Assembly: GCA_964350435.1 (NCBI GenBank) | Contig: CAYGJS010000034.1 | Coordinates: forward strand, 1-19,638 | DNA length: 19,638 nucleotides | Reading direction: 5' to 3' | Source of the DNA: TMED27 sp964350435 | Lineage (GTDB): Bacteria > Pseudomonadota > Alphaproteobacteria > Micavibrionales > Micavibrionaceae | Notes under the pieces: model-generated | Databases searched by the model: none | What the model was told of the DNA's origin: nothing | What the model saw: only the letters and a program-made list of their open reading frames with translations | Program-made: the position numbers and the translations under genes | In this document: positions 19,216 to 19,638 of the stretch, piece by piece | Layout: the number at the start of each line of letters is the position of its first letter | Position numbering within the stretch: position 1 is the stretch's first letter

Positions 19216-19638
19216 TTAGTCGTTTAATGCCCTGTCAATAATCTTGTCGATGTTCTTTATGTAAGCACCGTAATTAAAGATAGTGCCTAATGCGTTTTTG
19301 TCAAGTTTTTCAGTTACTTGTGAATCACTCTCAAGCGCAGCGCGCAAGGTCTTGGTGCCTTTGCCTGATGAGCGGTCTGCCCAGACGTCCATGGCGCTTT
19401 TTTGAACGATGCGGTAGGCGTCTTCGCGGGAGATACCGGCCTGTGTCAGGGCGAGCATGGTGCGCTGGCTGAAAACAAGGCCGCCTGTCATCTCTAAGTT
19501 GTGCATCATGCGGTCGGGATAGACAAGGAGTTTGTCTATGAGTCCCGCGAGGCGGTTGAGGGCGTAATCTGCGGAGATCAGGGCGTCGGGCAGGATTGTG
19601 CGCTCAACGGCGGAGTGGGAGATATCGCGTTCGTGCCA
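19216..19638 (-). CDS. purB: Adenylosuccinate lyase, C-terminal part (cut by window edge)
   Basis: The open frame runs without a stop from the right edge of the window to TAA at 19216 and encodes 140 residues of the C-terminal part of PurB, which cleaves SAICAR and adenylosuccinate in purine synthesis. The fragment opens with WHERDISHSAVERTILPDA, a family signature in the C-terminal half of the catalytic domain, and continues with YPDRMMHNLEMTGGLVFSQRTMLAL and a helical C-terminal domain. The start codon is outside the window; ATGs at about 19509 are internal. The bfr gene follows on the same strand after 112 bases that contain a palindromic element. Confidence 0.93.
   Translation of the reverse strand, partial: WHERDISHSAVERTILPDALISADYALNRLAGLIDKLLVYPDRMMHNLEMTGGLVFSQRTMLALTQAGISREDAYRIVQKSAMDVWADRSSGKGTKTLRAALESDSQVTEKLDKNALGTIFNYGAYIKNIDKIIDRALND

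Overview
The window looks like part of an alphaproteobacterial chromosome of moderate GC. The indications are a class I (archaeal-type) LysK instead of class II LysS, a bacterioferritin/Bfd pair with the classical ligands, a lysine/alanine/proline-rich histone H1-like protein, and several intergenic palindromic repeat families common in this class. The genus cannot be fixed from the sequence alone; a Micavibrio-like or other deep-branching alphaproteobacterium would fit. Most genes are housekeeping: lysK, uvrB, bfr, bfd, the 3' end of purB at the right edge, a periplasmic cyclophilin, a GH13 glucosidase and a PhzF-type isomerase. They are interspersed with small envelope proteins and with AT-rich accessory genes.

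Layout. 1-2700: a short hypothetical ORF, an MscS-type channel divergent from a nitroreductase, and an orphan AT-rich gene (2147-2683) whose Cys/His/Asp pattern recalls protein glutaminases. 2714-4414: lysK, carrying a perfect 16-bp-arm palindrome in frame inside its coding sequence. 4415-5290: a small transcription unit that may encode a 14-residue Lys/Pro peptide (palindrome, hairpin, SD, ORF, terminator), then the histone H1-like gene and its terminator. 5290-7660: an accessory island with a Phd-like antitoxin fragment beside a palindromic repeat, an 81-residue internally repeated protein, a TacA/TacT-type toxin-antitoxin pair, and a zeta-type kinase with an overlapping small ORF. The zeta module lies between two diverged copies of the uvrB 3' end. 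7664-9742: uvrB.

9743-15021 is a run of small, mostly uncharacterised genes: two lipoproteins, a charged coiled-coil protein, a PepSY-like secreted protein, a secreted Gly/Ala-rich protein, a RimJ-like acetyltransferase, an XRE regulator with a probable sensor domain, and a membrane-anchored protein. 14970-19638 holds the GH13 glucosidase (its 3' end overlaps the convergent neighbour by 52 bp), the PhzF family protein, the cyclophilin, bfd, bfr and purB. Three copies of a related palindromic element sit at or near the 5' ends of the glucosidase, bfd and bfr genes.

Functionally, the only tight partnerships visible are TacA-TacT (toxin-antitoxin), zeta with its small overlapping ORF, and Bfr-Bfd (iron storage and release). 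The most interesting signals are the palindrome inside lysK, the uvrB end duplication around the zeta toxin, the protein-glutaminase-like orphan, the mini-ORF unit before the histone-like gene, and the repeat element that seems to supply the glucosidase start codon. No tRNA, rRNA, CRISPR array or complete insertion sequence was seen.
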